From Pararoseomonas sp. SCSIO 73927 (lineage in GTDB: Bacteria; Pseudomonadota; Alphaproteobacteria; Acetobacterales; Acetobacteraceae): DNA of 64,000 nucleotides. The stretch's first letter is position 1, and every line of letters starts with the position of its first letter. The translations under genes and the position numbers were made by a program. Where the stretch lies: the NCBI RefSeq assembly GCF_037040815.1, contig NZ_CP146232.1:2722501-2786500 (forward strand), given 5' to 3'. Below the pieces are notes generated by a model that saw only the letters and a program-made list of their open reading frames with translations, was not told where the DNA came from and did no database searches. Below, one piece after another: positions 40,516 through 48,946 of the stretch.

Positions 40516-40667
40516 CCTGTTCCTCCTGAGCCGGTTCTTTGCCGGTCCGCTTCTCGGTGATGCTGTGCGGCGACGGGACGTTCCGGGCCGTGAACCCGGC
40601 GAGATGTTGATTGACCCTACACGGATAATACGCACACTGTCTAATAACAGAACGAGGGAGGGACGCG
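40516..40667. promoter_or_regulatory. Divergent promoter region of the gentisate genes
   Basis: A 152-bp gap between the divergent hydroxylase and dioxygenase genes. Its right half is AT-richer (40598-40650), with GGATAATACG and CTAATAAC strings and a TTGATTGACC segment suited to -35 use. One regulator binding here could control both genes. No clear palindrome was found and no regulator gene is adjacent. Confidence 0.5.
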
Positions 40668-41726
40668 GTGGCACCCGAGACCCAGGCGGCGGCCGGCATC
40701 GAGGCGCGGCGCCAGGAGTTCTACGACCGCATCGGCGGGCAGAACCTCACCCCGCTCTGGCTCTCGCTTGCGGAGCTGGTGACGCCGGAGCCGCGCAGCC
40801 TCTGCCGCCCGGCGAGCTGGCGCTTCGCCGACATCCGCGCCGCGATGATGGAGGCGGGCGGCCTCATCACCGCCAAGGAGGCGGAGCGGCGCGTGCTGGT
40901 GCTGGAGAATCCCGGCCTGCGCGGGCAATCGAAGATCACGACGGACCTCTACGCCGGCGTGCAGCTCGTGCTGCCCGGCGAGGTGGCGCCGGCGCACCGG
41001 CACACGCAGACCGCCCTGCGCTTCGTGCTGGAAGGGCGCGGCGCCTACACCGCCGTGGACGGCGAGCGGACCCTGATGAGCGAGGGCGACTTCATCATCA
41101 CCCCGCCCATGACCTGGCACGACCACGGCAACGAGAGCGACGCGCCGATCTTCTGGCTGGACGGGCTGGACATCCCGCTGGTGCAGTTCCTCGACGCCTC
41201 CTTCGCGGAGCACCTCGGCGAGGACGAGCAGCCCGTGACGCGGCCGCTGGGCGACAGCGACGCGCGCTTCGGCGCCAACCTCCTGCCGGTGGACCACAGG
41301 CGGCGCGGCAACACCTCCCCCGTGTTCAACTATCCCTATGAGCGCACGCGGGAGGCGCTGGAGCGGATGCGGCGCGCCGCCGAGTGGGACCCCTGTCACG
41401 GGCTGAAGATGCGCTACAGCAACCCCGTGACCGGCGGGCACGCGATGAACACCATCGGCACCTTCGTGCAGCTGCTGCCGAAGGGGTTCTCCAGCGCGGC
41501 CTACCGCGCCACCGACGCCACGGTCTTCGCGCCGATCGAGGGGCGCGGGCGCAGCATCGTCGGGGACGACTTCGTGGTGGAGTGGGGGCCACGCGACGTC
41601 TTCGTCGTGCCCTCCTGGAAGCCGGTGCGGCACGAGGCGGCGGAGGACAGCGTGCTGTTCTCCTTCTCCGACCGGCCGGTGCAGGAGGCGCTGCACCTCT
41701 GGCGCGAGGATCGCGGGAACGCGTGA
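40668..41726 (+). CDS. Gentisate 1,2-dioxygenase
   Basis: A 352-residue bicupin iron enzyme that opens gentisate to maleylpyruvate. GTG start at 40668 behind GAGGGAGGGACG. The N-terminal cupin has the metal site VQLVLPGEVAPAHRHTQTAL with two histidines of the H-x-H pair and RFVLEGRGAYTAVDGE; MTWHDHGNESDAPIFWLDGL supplies the third. The second cupin is at about 235-340 (GFVVEWGPRDVFVVPSWKPV region). Length and motifs match the family. Divergent expression with the FAD hydroxylase fits a two-step route from 3-hydroxybenzoate. Confidence 0.92.
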   Translation: MAPETQAAAGIEARRQEFYDRIGGQNLTPLWLSLAELVTPEPRSLCRPASWRFADIRAAMMEAGGLITAKEAERRVLVLENPGLRGQSKITTDLYAGVQLVLPGEVAPAHRHTQTALRFVLEGRGAYTAVDGERTLMSEGDFIITPPMTWHDHGNESDAPIFWLDGLDIPLVQFLDASFAEHLGEDEQPVTRPLGDSDARFGANLLPVDHRRRGNTSPVFNYPYERTREALERMRRAAEWDPCHGLKMRYSNPVTGGHAMNTIGTFVQLLPKGFSSAAYRATDATVFAPIEGRGRSIVGDDFVVEWGPRDVFVVPSWKPVRHEAAEDSVLFSFSDRPVQEALHLWREDRGNA

Positions 41727-41808
41727 GCCGACAGGGGGGGCGCGCTCGGATCGAAACCGACACGTTTCCTCCGGAGTTGATGACGGCGAGTCCGAGAGGG
41801 AAGCGCCG

Positions 41809-42999
41809 ATGAACCCGCTCCGCCCCGCCCTGGCCGCGCTCGTCGCCGCCTGGCTGGTCGCTGCCCCGCCGCTCCCCGCCGCGGCCCAGACCGCGCGCCC
41901 CGGCCCGGCCCCTGCGGAGGCGGTGCCGCCCGATGCCCGGGCGCTGCTGGACGGGCTGATCGAGCCGGAGGTCGCCCGGCGCTGCCTGCCGGCCGTGGAG
42001 ATGCCCCCGACAGAGGCGCTGCCGGGGCAGGGTGCTGTCGGGCCGGCGCCGCGGCGGGCGCCCGCCAGCCGTGTGGTGGTGGCGGTGGACGCCTCGGGCT
42101 CCATGGCCGGCGCCACGGGCGCGGCCTCCGGGCGGGAGACGAAGATGGAGGCGGCCCTGCGCGCCGCCCGCCGCTTCCTGGACGGCCTCGGCCAGGAGGT
42201 AGAGGTGGGGCTGGTGGTGTTCGGGCACCGGGGGAACGCCCGGAACGAGGGGCGCGCCGCCTCCTGCGGCTCGGCGGAGGCGGTGGTGCCGCTGGCAGCC
42301 GGCGGGCGCGACGCGGTGGGGGCGGCGCTGGGGCGGCTGCGCCCGGTGGGATGGACCCCGCTGGCGGCGGGCATGGAGGCGGCGGCGCGGCAGTTCCGGC
42401 CCTCCGGGCGCGAGGGCGAGCAGCTGCTGCTGGTGATCTCGGACGGGGTGGAGACCTGCGGGGGCGATCCCGTGGCGGTAGCGCGGCGCCTGAACGGGGG
42501 CGAGCTGCGCGTGGTGGTGGACATCGTCGGCTTCGACATCGCGGAGCGGGAGCGGGCGGCGCTGGCGGAGGTCGCGCGGGCGGGCGGCGGCGACTTCGCC
42601 AATGTCTCCGGCCGGGATGCGGAGGAGGCGCTGCGGCGGTCCCGCGAGGGCACGCTGAACGCCATGGCGGCGATCCGGGCGCGGACCGGCGCGAGCATCC
42701 AGGCCGGGCGCACCCAGCGGGTGACGAACGTGGCCGCGGCGCGCGCGCAGGCCTGCGTGAACCTGGCGCTCTCGCGCGAGAACAACGGGCTGGTTCAGCG
42801 CCTGCTGCGGCTTCGCGCCGGAGGGGCCGAGCCGCTGCCCGCCGTGGCGGAGGAGGCGCGGGGGATCCTGCGCGCGCGGCACGAGGCGATACGGGGCGCG
42901 CTGGACGCCTACGTCGCCGCGGTGCGAGAGGCGCGGGAGGCGCAGCTGGCGGAGATCGAGCGCAACCTGGTGGAGGCCCTGAAGCCGCCGGCGCGCTGA
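41809..42999 (+). CDS. Exported von Willebrand factor A-domain protein
   Basis: A 396-residue protein with a signal peptide (PALAALVAAWLVAAPPLPAA, cleavage near residue 27). The VWA domain has an intact metal site: VVVAVDASGSMAG (D-x-S-x-S), a threonine in GWTPLAAGMEAAARQFRPSG and an aspartate in LLLVISDGVETCGGDP. A C-terminal helical region follows, rich in Arg/Glu (EEARGILRARHEAIRGALDA). The role is unknown. Periplasmic VWA proteins often mediate protein contact. ATG 41809 lies after GAGAGGGAAGCGCCG. It is not obviously in an operon. Confidence 0.82.
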   Translation: MNPLRPALAALVAAWLVAAPPLPAAAQTARPGPAPAEAVPPDARALLDGLIEPEVARRCLPAVEMPPTEALPGQGAVGPAPRRAPASRVVVAVDASGSMAGATGAASGRETKMEAALRAARRFLDGLGQEVEVGLVVFGHRGNARNEGRAASCGSAEAVVPLAAGGRDAVGAALGRLRPVGWTPLAAGMEAAARQFRPSGREGEQLLLVISDGVETCGGDPVAVARRLNGGELRVVVDIVGFDIAERERAALAEVARAGGGDFANVSGRDAEEALRRSREGTLNAMAAIRARTGASIQAGRTQRVTNVAAARAQACVNLALSRENNGLVQRLLRLRAGGAEPLPAVAEEARGILRARHEAIRGALDAYVAAVREAREAQLAEIERNLVEALKPPAR

Positions 43000-43026
43000 G
43001 GCCCGCTGCCCCGGTTCCCGGCGGGT

Positions 43027-44010
43027 TCAGGCAACGATGCGCGCTGCCCGAATCACCTCGCGCCAGCGCGCGATCTCCGCCTCCTGAAAGCTCCGGTAAG
43101 CATCCGGCGTGGTGGGCACCACGTCGAAGCCGATGCGCTCCAGCGCGGCGCGCGTCTCCGCGTGCAGCAGGGAATCGCGCAGTGCGGCGGCCACGCGGTC
43201 GCGCAGCGGGGGCGCCATGCCGGCCGGCGCCATGAAGGACTGCCAGGAGGTGACGACGAAGTCGCGCAGTCCCGCCTGCTCCGCCGTCGGCACGCCCGGC
43301 AGCACGGGGTGCGGGCGCTCACTCGTCACCATCAGGGCGCGCAGCCGCCCGCCCTCGATGTGGCCGGCAACGGTGCCGAGGTTCTGGAAGGAGAGGCTGA
43401 CATTGCCGGCGATGAGGTCCGTGGCCGCCGCGGCGCCGCCGGTATAGGGGACGTGGGTGATCTCCGTGCCCGTGCGCAGCTTGAACAGCTCCGTGGTGAG
43501 CTGGTCGGAGGAGCCGACGCCGGAGGTGGAGTAGGAGGCGCGGCCACCCGATTCCTTCAGCCACCCGATCAACCCGGCGACATCGCGCGCCGGGTGGTCC
43601 CGGTTCACCACCAGCACGTTCGGCGTGGTGACGGCGAGGACCAGCGGGGTGAAGTCCTTCACCGGGTCGTAGCCGAGATTCGGGCGCAGGGCGGCGTTGA
43701 TGGCCCAGACGCCGATGGAGCCGACCATCAGCGTGTGGCCATCGGGCGCCGCGCGCATGGCGACGCGGGCCGCCACCTCCCCGTTCGCGCCGGGCCGGTT
43801 CTCCACCACCACGGGCTGGCCGATGGACTGGCCCATGCGGTTGGCGGCGGCGCGGGCCACGATGTCGGACGGGCCGCCGGCGACGAAGGGCACCAGCACC
43901 GTCACCGGCCGGGCGGGCCAGGCCTCCTGGGCACGGGCCGGGAAGGGGGCCAGGGCAGGGGCCAGGGGCGCGGCGCCGGCAAGGGCCAGCAGGGCGCGGC
44001 GGGTGGGCAT
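43027..44010 (-). CDS. Bug/TctC-family receptor protein (second copy)
   Basis: A 327-residue periplasmic binding protein from ATG 44010, behind CGGAGGAACACG. The signal peptide MPTRRALLALAGAAPLAPAL has paired arginines, suggesting Tat or Sec export, with cleavage near PARAQ. Bug motifs: VTVLVPFVAGGPSDIVARAA, PVVVENRPGANGEVAARVAM, APDGHTLMVG and THVPYTGGAAAATDLIAGNV. The ligand is a carboxylate of unknown nature. It shares the family with the protein at 541 but is clearly divergent in sequence. No TctA/TctB permease is adjacent. Confidence 0.92.
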   Translation of the reverse strand: MPTRRALLALAGAAPLAPALAPFPARAQEAWPARPVTVLVPFVAGGPSDIVARAAANRMGQSIGQPVVVENRPGANGEVAARVAMRAAPDGHTLMVGSIGVWAINAALRPNLGYDPVKDFTPLVLAVTTPNVLVVNRDHPARDVAGLIGWLKESGGRASYSTSGVGSSDQLTTELFKLRTGTEITHVPYTGGAAAATDLIAGNVSLSFQNLGTVAGHIEGGRLRALMVTSERPHPVLPGVPTAEQAGLRDFVVTSWQSFMAPAGMAPPLRDRVAAALRDSLLHAETRAALERIGFDVVPTTPDAYRSFQEAEIARWREVIRAARIVA

Positions 44011-44172
44011 GGGCGTGTTCCTCCGGGTGGCGGCGCCTTTCCGGCGCGTTGCCGGAATGGTGCCGCAAGCCCGGCCCACAAGGCGAGGGGTTAAGACGAG
44101 ACTTTCCCGGACGCCCCGCGTTGCGCCGGGCGACCCGCCCGGCTAACCCGGACGGGCCGAGGGGAGAGCGGG

Positions 44173-45843
44173 ATGACGACGGACCTGGAGATCGCGCGGG
44201 CGGCCACGCTGCGCCCCATCGCCGAGATCGCCGCGCGGGCCGGGATCCCCGGGGAGGCGTTGGAGCCGCACGGGCGGTTCAAGGCCAAGATCGGCACCGA
44301 TTTCGTGCGGGCCCAGGCCGGGCGGCCGGAGGGCGCGCTGGTGCTGGTGACGGGCATCAGCCCGACCCCGGCCGGCGAGGGCAAGACCACCACCACCATC
44401 GGGCTGGGCGACGCGCTGAACGCGCTGGGCATGCGCACGATGATCGCGCTGCGCGAGCCCTCCCTCGGGCCCTGCTTCGGGGTGAAGGGCGGGGCCACGG
44501 GCGGCGGGCGGGCGCAGGTGGCGCCGATGGAGGAGATCAACCTCCATTTCACCGGCGACTTCCACGCGATCACGAGCGCGAACAACCTGCTCTCGGCGAT
44601 GATCGACAACCACGTCTACTGGGGCAACGCGCTGGACCTGGACGTGCGGCGCATCGCGTGGAAGCGCGCCATCGACATGAACGACCGCGCGCTGCGGCTG
44701 GGCGCCTTCGGCCTGGGCGGCGTGGCGAACGGCTTCCCGCGGGAGGACGGGTTCGACATCACCGTGGCGTCCGAGGTGATGGCGATCTTCTGCCTGGCAC
44801 GCGACCTGGACGACCTGCGCGCCCGCCTGGGCCGCATCATCATCGGGCAGACGCGGGACGGGCGCGCGGTGACGGCGCATGAGCTGAAGGCGGACGGCGC
44901 CATGGCGGCGCTGCTGCGGGACGCGCTGATGCCCAACCTCGTGCAGACGCTGGAGGGGAGCCCGGCGCTGGTGCATGGCGGGCCTTTCGCCAACATCGCG
45001 CATGGCTGCAACAGCGTGATCGCGACGCGGCTCGGGCTGCAGCTGGCGGACGTGGTAGTGACGGAGGCCGGGTTCGGCGCGGACCTCGGCGCGGAGAAGT
45101 TCCTGGACATCAAGTGCCGCTCCGCCGGCCTCGCGCCTTCCGCCTGCGTGATCGTGGCCACGGTGCGCGCGCTGAAGATGCATGGCGGCGTGGCGAAGTC
45201 GGCGCTGGGGGCGGAGGACGTGGACGCGGTGCGGCGCGGCCTCTCCAACCTGGAGCGCCATGTGGAGAACACCCGCAAGTTCGGCCTGCCCGTGGTGGTG
45301 GCGCTGAACCGCTTCACGGGCGACACGGAGGCGGAGATCGCGGCGGTGCAGGAGGCGATGGCCGCGCTCGGCACGCGCGCGGTGCTCTGCACCCATTGGG
45401 GCGACGGCGCGGCGGGCGCGGCGGAGCTGGCGCGGGAGGTGCAGGGGGTGATCGCGGGCGGCACGGCCCGGTTCGCCCCGCTCTACCCGGACGACATGCC
45501 GCTGGCCGACAAGATCGGCACGGTCGCGCGGGAGATCTACCACGCGGCGGAGGTGGCGATCCCGCCGGCGCTGGTGACGCGACTGAAGCGCTTCGAGGAG
45601 GCGGGGTTCGGCCGCGCTCCGGTTTGTATCGCGAAGACGCAGTACTCCTTCTCCGCCAACCCCGCGCTGCTGGGCGCGCCGAGCGGGCACGTGTTGCCGG
45701 TGCGCGAGGTCCGGCTCTCCGCCGGGGCGGGCTTCGTGGTGGCAGTCTGTGGCGACGTGATGACCATGCCCGGCCTTCCGCGCGTGCCCGCCGCCGAGGC
45801 GATCGGGCTGGACGCGGAAGGGCGGATCGAGGGGCTGTTCTAG
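44173..45843 (+). CDS. fhs: Formate-tetrahydrofolate ligase
   Basis: A 556-residue ATP-dependent enzyme joining formate to THF to give 10-formyl-THF. The family blocks are intact: [20 protein letters not shown] with the nucleotide-binding loop, [60 protein letters not shown] and [20 protein letters not shown], and the end [15 protein letters not shown]. With folD (23015) it provides the C1-THF route for purine and serine/glycine metabolism, or for formate and methyl-group use. Start ATG 44173 follows GAGGGGAGAGCGGG. Confidence 0.96.
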   Translation: MTTDLEIARAATLRPIAEIAARAGIPGEALEPHGRFKAKIGTDFVRAQAGRPEGALVLVTGISPTPAGEGKTTTTIGLGDALNALGMRTMIALREPSLGPCFGVKGGATGGGRAQVAPMEEINLHFTGDFHAITSANNLLSAMIDNHVYWGNALDLDVRRIAWKRAIDMNDRALRLGAFGLGGVANGFPREDGFDITVASEVMAIFCLARDLDDLRARLGRIIIGQTRDGRAVTAHELKADGAMAALLRDALMPNLVQTLEGSPALVHGGPFANIAHGCNSVIATRLGLQLADVVVTEAGFGADLGAEKFLDIKCRSAGLAPSACVIVATVRALKMHGGVAKSALGAEDVDAVRRGLSNLERHVENTRKFGLPVVVALNRFTGDTEAEIAAVQEAMAALGTRAVLCTHWGDGAAGAAELAREVQGVIAGGTARFAPLYPDDMPLADKIGTVAREIYHAAEVAIPPALVTRLKRFEEAGFGRAPVCIAKTQYSFSANPALLGAPSGHVLPVREVRLSAGAGFVVAVCGDVMTMPGLPRVPAAEAIGLDAEGRIEGLF

Positions 45844-45862
45844 CCGCCCCCAGCCTGTCCCA

Positions 45863-47206
45863 TCAGGCGATCGGGCCGGCCACCTCCCGGCCCGCCGCGA
45901 AGACGCGGGCGATGCGGCGGGTGTTGCGGATATCGGCCAGCGGGTCGCCCTCCAGCACGACGAGATCGGCGCGCAGCCCGTTCGCGATGCGGGCGCGGTC
46001 CGTGAGGCCCAGCAGCTCCGCAGGACGGGTGGTAGCGATGGCCATCACGTCAGCCGTGCTCAGGCCCGCCTCCACCATCAGCTCCAGTTCCCGGTGCTCC
46101 GCGAAGCCCTGGATGCGGAGCGGCGTGCCGCCGGAATCCGTGCCGAGGGCGATCGGGATCCCGGCCTCGTGCACGCGCTTCAGGTTCATCTTGTTGAAGC
46201 GCACGTCGGAGCGGCGCGGGGCGGCGCGGGAGAGCTGGGCCTCGCGCCAGGCCGGGTCCCCGATGCGGGCGCGCATCTCCGGGTTCAGCGCGGCGCTGAA
46301 GAACGGATCGTTCACCATGGCCGGGTTGTCGGCATAGAGGTACTCGGCCTCGTCGATCTGGATCGTCGGGATGTACCAAGTGCCGCGCTCCCTCATCAGG
46401 CGCAGCAACCCGTCGTCGATCTCCTTGTCGCGGATGCCGTGGCCGAGGATGTCCACGCCGGCCTCCACGGCCAGCCGCGCCTGGGAGAGGTCGTGGACGT
46501 GCGCCGAGATCTTCAGCCCGCGCGCGTGGGTCGCCTCCGCCGCGGCGCGCACCATCTCCGGCGCCATCTGCGGCACCGTGTCGCCCAGCCCGTCCACCCA
46601 GACCTTCACGAGGTCGATGCCCTTGTCGGCCATGTCGTTCACGGCCTGGCGCATGGCGGCGGGGTCGCGCGGGCGGGCCACCTGGTCCTCGGCGAGGTTC
46701 ATGGCGTTGACGGGCGGCGCGCCGCCGGGAACGCCGATGCCCGGCCCCGCGCCGAGGAGAAGGGCGCCCGGCAGCCGCCCGGCCCGGCTCTCCCGCCGCA
46801 ATTCGTGGAAGATGGGCGCGTTCAGGCCGAGGGAGACGACTGCGCCGAAGCCGAAGGCCTGATACCGGCGCAGCTGGGCCTCCACGTTCTCCCGCGTGTG
46901 GTTCTGCCGGCCGAGCGTGGCGCCGGCGGTGTGGCCGACATGGGAATGGGCCGCGATCATCGCGGGGATGAGGTAGCGGCCGGAGAGGTCGATGCGCTGC
47001 GCGCCCTCCGGCGCCACGTCCGCGCCGAGGAGGCGGATGACGCCGTCGGCCATCATCAGGCGGGAGGGGCCGGTCAGCGCGCGGCCGTCGAAGAGCCGGG
47101 CGCCGTCCAGCAGGATAGGCGGTGCCGCCTGCGCGCGGGCTGGCCGCAGGGGCGCAAGGGATAAACCGGTCAGGGCAAGGGCGAAGGTGCGACGGGCGAG
47201 GCGCAT
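45863..47206 (-). CDS. Exported amidohydrolase-family protein
   Basis: A 447-residue protein with signal peptide (RRTFALALTGLSLAPLRPAR, cleavage near RAQ). The metal-dependent hydrolase fold is visible: LSGRYLIPAMIAAHSHVGHT with H-x-H, DLVKVWVDGLGD with the lysine, HARGLKISAHVHDLSQARLA with a histidine, GVDILGHGIRD with another and IALGTDSGGTPLRIQG with the aspartate. The C-terminus (NGLRADLVVLEGDPLADIRN) is the small beta-sandwich part. Relatives include prolidase- and imidazolonepropionase-like enzymes; the substrate is unknown. It is convergent with fhs, 19 bases away. Confidence 0.88.
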   Translation of the reverse strand: MRLARRTFALALTGLSLAPLRPARAQAAPPILLDGARLFDGRALTGPSRLMMADGVIRLLGADVAPEGAQRIDLSGRYLIPAMIAAHSHVGHTAGATLGRQNHTRENVEAQLRRYQAFGFGAVVSLGLNAPIFHELRRESRAGRLPGALLLGAGPGIGVPGGAPPVNAMNLAEDQVARPRDPAAMRQAVNDMADKGIDLVKVWVDGLGDTVPQMAPEMVRAAAEATHARGLKISAHVHDLSQARLAVEAGVDILGHGIRDKEIDDGLLRLMRERGTWYIPTIQIDEAEYLYADNPAMVNDPFFSAALNPEMRARIGDPAWREAQLSRAAPRRSDVRFNKMNLKRVHEAGIPIALGTDSGGTPLRIQGFAEHRELELMVEAGLSTADVMAIATTRPAELLGLTDRARIANGLRADLVVLEGDPLADIRNTRRIARVFAAGREVAGPIA

Positions 47207-47359
47207 GGGCGGCTCCTTGATCGGATGCTCTGCCGGGATGCTGCCTGTCCCCGGCCGCCGCGCCGCATCAAAGTTCCGCGCGCGTTCCGCGGCGGCGAAC
47301 CCCCGGCACGCCGGCGGCAGGGCCGGGGAGGGGAGAGCGCCCCCCTCCCCGGTGGTGCG

Positions 47360-48517
47360 TCAGGTCTGCGGCAGGGGCGCGCGCTGGTCCACCAGCCCTT
47401 CCGCCCTCATCTCCGCCCAGAAGGCGGCGGGGATCGTGGTGCGGAAGGCCTCCGCGTTCTGACGCGGCTGCTCCGGGGAGCTGGCGCCGGGGACGAAGCA
47501 GGAGACGACGGGGCTGGCGTTCAGGAAGTGCAGCGCCGCCACCCGCAGGTCCACGCCGTGGTTGCGGGCCACGCGCAGCATCTTCTCCCGCTTCTCCGCC
47601 ATCGCCGCCGGGATGCTTCCGCCGTAGTTGAAGCGGTCCCGGCCGGAGAGGAAGCCGCCGTTCAGCGGCGCGCCGACCATGATGGAGGCGCCTTTCGCCT
47701 GGATGGCGGGGATGATGCCGTCCAGCGCCTTGGCGTGGTCCGCGAGGGAGTACTGGGTGGCGGCGAGGAAGATGTCGGGCTCCGCCACCTCCAGCGCGGC
47801 CGTGATGGGCTCGGGGTCGTTCACGCCCATGCCCCACGCCTTGATGATCCCCTCCTCCTTCATCCGCGCCAGGGTCGGGAAAGCGCCGCGGCGGGCGATC
47901 TCGAACTGGGCACGCCAGTCGTTGCCCGGCAGGTCGCGCGTGCTGGGCGAGAGGTCGTGCACGAAGACGATGTCGATGCGGGACAGGCCCATGCGCTGCA
48001 GGCTGTCCTCGATGGAGCGGCGCGTGCCGTCCGCGGTGTAGTCGAAGACGTGGCGGAAGGGCGGGGCATCGGCCCAGTTGGCCACGCGGCGCAGGCCGAG
48101 CTCGCGGTCCGGGTTCAGCAGGCGGCCGACCTTGGTGGCGAGGACGAACTCGTCCCGCGGCTTGCTGCTGAGCACCTGGCCCATGCGCCGCTCGCCCCGG
48201 CCGAGCGTGTACCAGGGGGAGGTGTCGTAGAGGCGGGTGCCGGCATCCCAGGCGGCGTTCATCACGTCGATGGCGGTCTCGTCGGAGACGACCTTGCCGA
48301 AGCCGTTGGACAGCGGCTGCCCACCGAGGCCCAGCCGGTGCGGCGGGCGCCAGCGGCCGCCCGTGCGGGGCGCGTTCATCGGCAGGCCGCTGCCGGTAGA
48401 GGTGTTGGAGGCGGCGCCGGGCGTGGTGGCGCCGGACCGGGTCTGGGCGGCCAGCACGTGCGGGGCGAGAAGGGCGCCGAGGGTGGCGGCGGAGAGGAGG
48501 CTGCGTCGCGCGGTCAC
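47360..48517 (-). CDS. Aldo/keto reductase with export signal
   Basis: A 385-residue AKR-fold protein. A GTG at 48517 behind CAGGAGTC begins VTARRSLLSAATLGALLAPH, a twin-arginine-like signal. The catalytic set is present: D and Y in RLYDTSPWYTLGRGERRMGQ, K in EFVLATKVGRLL and H in RIDIVFVHDLSP. The closest group is the D-threo-aldose/L-fucose dehydrogenase-like AKRs. An export signal is unusual for an NAD(P)H enzyme and would favour Tat transport of a folded, cofactor-loaded protein. An internal start at about residue 46 (MNAPRTGGRW) would give a cytosolic form. Confidence 0.85.
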   Translation of the reverse strand: MTARRSLLSAATLGALLAPHVLAAQTRSGATTPGAASNTSTGSGLPMNAPRTGGRWRPPHRLGLGGQPLSNGFGKVVSDETAIDVMNAAWDAGTRLYDTSPWYTLGRGERRMGQVLSSKPRDEFVLATKVGRLLNPDRELGLRRVANWADAPPFRHVFDYTADGTRRSIEDSLQRMGLSRIDIVFVHDLSPSTRDLPGNDWRAQFEIARRGAFPTLARMKEEGIIKAWGMGVNDPEPITAALEVAEPDIFLAATQYSLADHAKALDGIIPAIQAKGASIMVGAPLNGGFLSGRDRFNYGGSIPAAMAEKREKMLRVARNHGVDLRVAALHFLNASPVVSCFVPGASSPEQPRQNAEAFRTTIPAAFWAEMRAEGLVDQRAPLPQT

Positions 48518-48946
48518 GGGGGGTGACTCCTGAGGGGTGGGGTCGCTCCGGGCGGCGGCTCCTGCCGTGCCCGCTGTGCAACTCGCCCGGCCACCGGGGG
48601 TTGGCGAGGCGTTTAATTCCGGGATGACGATGGTCACGGTCGCCGGGGCTGCGGATCACGGAAGAGAGGACGTTTGGAAACAAATAGATGGCCTGCTGCC
48701 ATCCGTCCCGTAGCCGGTTCGGCCGGGCCGAACGCCCCGTCCGTCCGGATTGCTAAGAAATGTCACGGCCTTCATCTTCGCCGGCTGCCGCGCCCTGGCG
48801 GTGGCGCCGCGGTGACCCCTGTTCCGTTCGGCGAAAGCCGCGCGGTGGCCGGGTTTGCCCCGCGGTATCACGAGCGCGCGGCGCCGGGTGCGTCCCGGCC
48901 GATCGCCCACATCTCGCGTTAGCATCGCATGAGGCCAACCACGCCA
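48518..48946. other. Divergent intergenic stretch before the GH15 operon
   Basis: A 429-bp gap between the divergent AKR and GH15 genes. Only arginine-rich shadow frames cross it. A slightly AT-richer part at 48660-48700 (GGAAACAAATAGATGG) is the likely promoter zone. No repeat or strong hairpin was seen. Confidence 0.4.

Noticed and set aside
40641..42882. Large minus-strand frames opposite gentisate dioxygenase and the VWA gene
   Set aside because: Low-complexity shadows; the plus-strand genes carry complete domains and start signals.
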